From NCBI GenBank assembly GCA_005880175.1, contig VBJR01000111.1:13165-29887 (forward strand): 16,723 nucleotides of DNA. The letters run 5' to 3'. The DNA comes from Chloroflexota bacterium. GTDB lineage: Bacteria; Chloroflexota; Dormibacteria; Dormibacterales; Dormibacteraceae. The translations under genes and the position numbers were made by a program. The notes below the pieces were generated by a model, which worked only from the letters and a program-made list of their open reading frames with translations, was not told where the DNA came from and did no database searches. Positions 15,709 through 16,723 of the stretch are shown piece after piece (position 1 is the first letter of the stretch; each line of letters begins with the position of its first letter).

Positions 15709-16470
15709 ATGCGAACCGCAGGACGGATCCCGATCCTCGTCCATGGCGCGGCGGCCACCCTGGTGGCCGCCGGCGCCCCACTGCTGGCCGCGGCGGCCTG
15801 GCGAACGCTCGTGTGGCGGACCCCCGGCGACGCCGCCGCGGTGGCGTCGCTGGAGGAGCTGGCGGCGGTGGCCGCCGCGCTCGGCCTGCTGGTCGCGGGT
15901 CAGCTGGTCGTGCTGGTCCAGCGCCGGCGCGAGGTGATCGACGCCGCGGCGGCCGCCGACGCCGCCGGGCTCGAGGCGGCGGCCCGGCGCACCCTGGGCG
16001 GGGTGCGCGTGGCGGCGGCGGTGGGCGCCGCGGCCCTGCTGGCGGCGGTCGCGGTGCCGTGGGCACTCCCGGGCCGGGCTCCGGCGGCCGGCTTCGACTG
16101 GCCGGGCTTCGGGCTGGCCCTGGGCCTGCTGGCGGGCCCGCCGCTGGCGGCGGTGGCGGCCCCGGCCGGGCTCGTCCGGCTGGGCGGCACGGCACCCGCC
16201 GACCTGGCCAGGGCGATGCGGCGGGTGCACGCCGCCACGCTGGTCGCGGTGGTCGCGCTGGGCCTGGTCCTGCTCGCGGCGACCGCGGGGTTCGCGGGCG
16301 CCCAGGCGGCCTGCCAGCCGGACGGCGGCCCGGCGCTCTGCGGCGCGACCAACGCCTCGCTCGGGGCGGTGGCCGGCCTGGTCGGGCCGGCGGTCGCGCT
16401 GCCCGCGCTGGCGCTGGCCGACCGGGCGCTGCGCGCGCTGTGGGCGATCGCCCCCCACGCCGGCCGATGA
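15709..16470 (+). CDS. Multi-pass membrane protein of unknown function
   Basis: A 253-residue Ala/Leu/Gly/Val-rich protein from ATG 15709. About six hydrophobic segments are visible, near residues 10-30, 51-71, 99-118, 132-152, 174-194 and 215-236. Between the first and second helices is a charged stretch, VASLEE; after the second is QRRREVIDAA, probably cytoplasmic. Two cysteines (202 and 211) sit in the last loop and could form a disulfide outside the cell. I do not recognise a family. The coding status rests on the coherent helix pattern, with positively charged residues between helices, and on the stop lying only two bases from the convergent hydratase gene. No strong Shine-Dalgarno site precedes the ATG. 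Confidence 0.65.
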   Translation: MRTAGRIPILVHGAAATLVAAGAPLLAAAAWRTLVWRTPGDAAAVASLEELAAVAAALGLLVAGQLVVLVQRRREVIDAAAAADAAGLEAAARRTLGGVRVAAAVGAAALLAAVAVPWALPGRAPAAGFDWPGFGLALGLLAGPPLAAVAAPAGLVRLGGTAPADLARAMRRVHAATLVAVVALGLVLLAATAGFAGAQAACQPDGGPALCGATNASLGAVAGLVGPAVALPALALADRALRALWAIAPHAGR

Positions 16471-16472
16471 CG

Positions 16473-16723
16473 TCAGCGCCTGGACTTCGACGCGCGCAGG
16501 AACTCGGCCACCGACTCCTGGTGCTCCTCGCTCGTGTAGCACAGCGCCATCGCCTCGGCGCCCAGGGCGAACACGTCGCGCGGGCTCAGCTCGAACGTGC
16601 GGTCGAGGATCGACTTGGCCAGCGCCAGGGCCGGCCCCGGCGCCTTCGCCAGCTCCGCCGCCCACGCCCACGCCGCCTCCTCCAGCTCCGCCGCGGGCAC
16701 GACCCGGTCGGCGATGCCCAGGT
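16473..16723 (-). CDS. Enoyl-CoA hydratase/isomerase family protein, C-terminal part
   Basis: The gene runs off the right edge; the visible C-terminal 82 or so codons end at TGA 16475-16473. The sequence begins LGIADRVVPAAELEEAAW, the usual G-L-V-ne-V-V.....L segment that follows the crotonase active-site domain. It continues with LAKAPGPALALAKSILDRTFE, the typical A..P..A....K helix, and then ends in helices that finish EEHQESVAEFLRASKSRR, where crotonases have S.D..EG...F..KR. This fold handles acyl-CoA substrates in fatty acid or amino acid breakdown. The oxyanion-hole and catalytic residues lie outside the window, so the reaction cannot be specified. An internal GTG at 16700 is not the true start, because family sequence continues upstream of it. 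Confidence 0.88.
   Translation of the reverse strand, partial: LGIADRVVPAAELEEAAWAWAAELAKAPGPALALAKSILDRTFELSPRDVFALGAEAMALCYTSEEHQESVAEFLRASKSRR

Noticed and set aside
15498..15758. An 86-residue - strand open frame in the intergenic region
   Set aside because: No recognisable motif, and it overlaps the start of the membrane-protein gene and the repeat cluster. A small gene cannot be excluded but is not supported.

Overview
The window is extremely GC-rich DNA (well above 70% GC by eye) with GTG, TTG and probably CTG starts and 4-base gene overlaps. It looks like a chromosomal fragment of a high-GC soil or uncultured lineage (Actinomycetota, or a Chloroflexota/Dormibacterota/Rokubacteria-type group). 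No marker gene settles the phylum. There are no rRNA or tRNA genes, CRISPR arrays or insertion sequences that I can support.

Layout. At the left edge are the tail of a PIN-domain (VapC-like) protein and an M20 metallopeptidase on the + strand. On the - strand, a branched-chain-amino-acid-type ABC importer runs from 5762 to 1349: LivH permease, then one 791-residue polypeptide joining LivM, LivG and LivF, then a lipoprotein binding subunit. A + strand BNR/Asp-box beta-propeller protein (5786-7003) separates this from a second - strand operon (about 13619 to 7013). In transcription order that operon holds two creatinase/M24-fold proteins with degenerate metal sites, an ornithine cyclodeaminase/mu-crystallin family protein, a small-large fusion of an isopropylmalate-isomerase-type hydratase, a separate large subunit and a separate small subunit. 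Almost all junctions in it are 4-base GTGA overlaps.

Divergent from that operon, at 13739, is the most striking gene: a UGSC-family selenoprotein. Its in-frame TGA (14024-14026) sits exactly at the U of the UGSC motif, a hairpin follows at the right distance for a bacterial SECIS, and the same frame continues to 15391, giving about 550 residues with a large extra C-terminal domain. A conventional gene call splits it into a 95-residue stub and a 447-residue protein. To the right lie a 317-base intergenic region with inverted and direct repeats, a six-helix membrane protein of unknown function, and the C-terminus of an enoyl-CoA hydratase.

The hydratase genes hold the second surprise. The stand-alone large subunit has lost all three cysteines that normally hold the [4Fe-4S] cluster. 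The fused large subunit keeps the first cysteine, but its tail is a perfect 199-base copy of the other paralogue's cysteine-less tail, joined with an apparent 35-residue deletion. This is either recent recombination or an assembly error.

Working model (inference): a substrate, possibly an amino acid or peptide-derived compound, is imported by the Liv system. It is then processed by the M20 peptidase, the creatinase-like pair, the cyclodeaminase-like enzyme and unusual aconitase-fold dehydratases, with the UGSC selenoprotein supplying a redox or other selenol-dependent step. The substrate is not evident from sequence.
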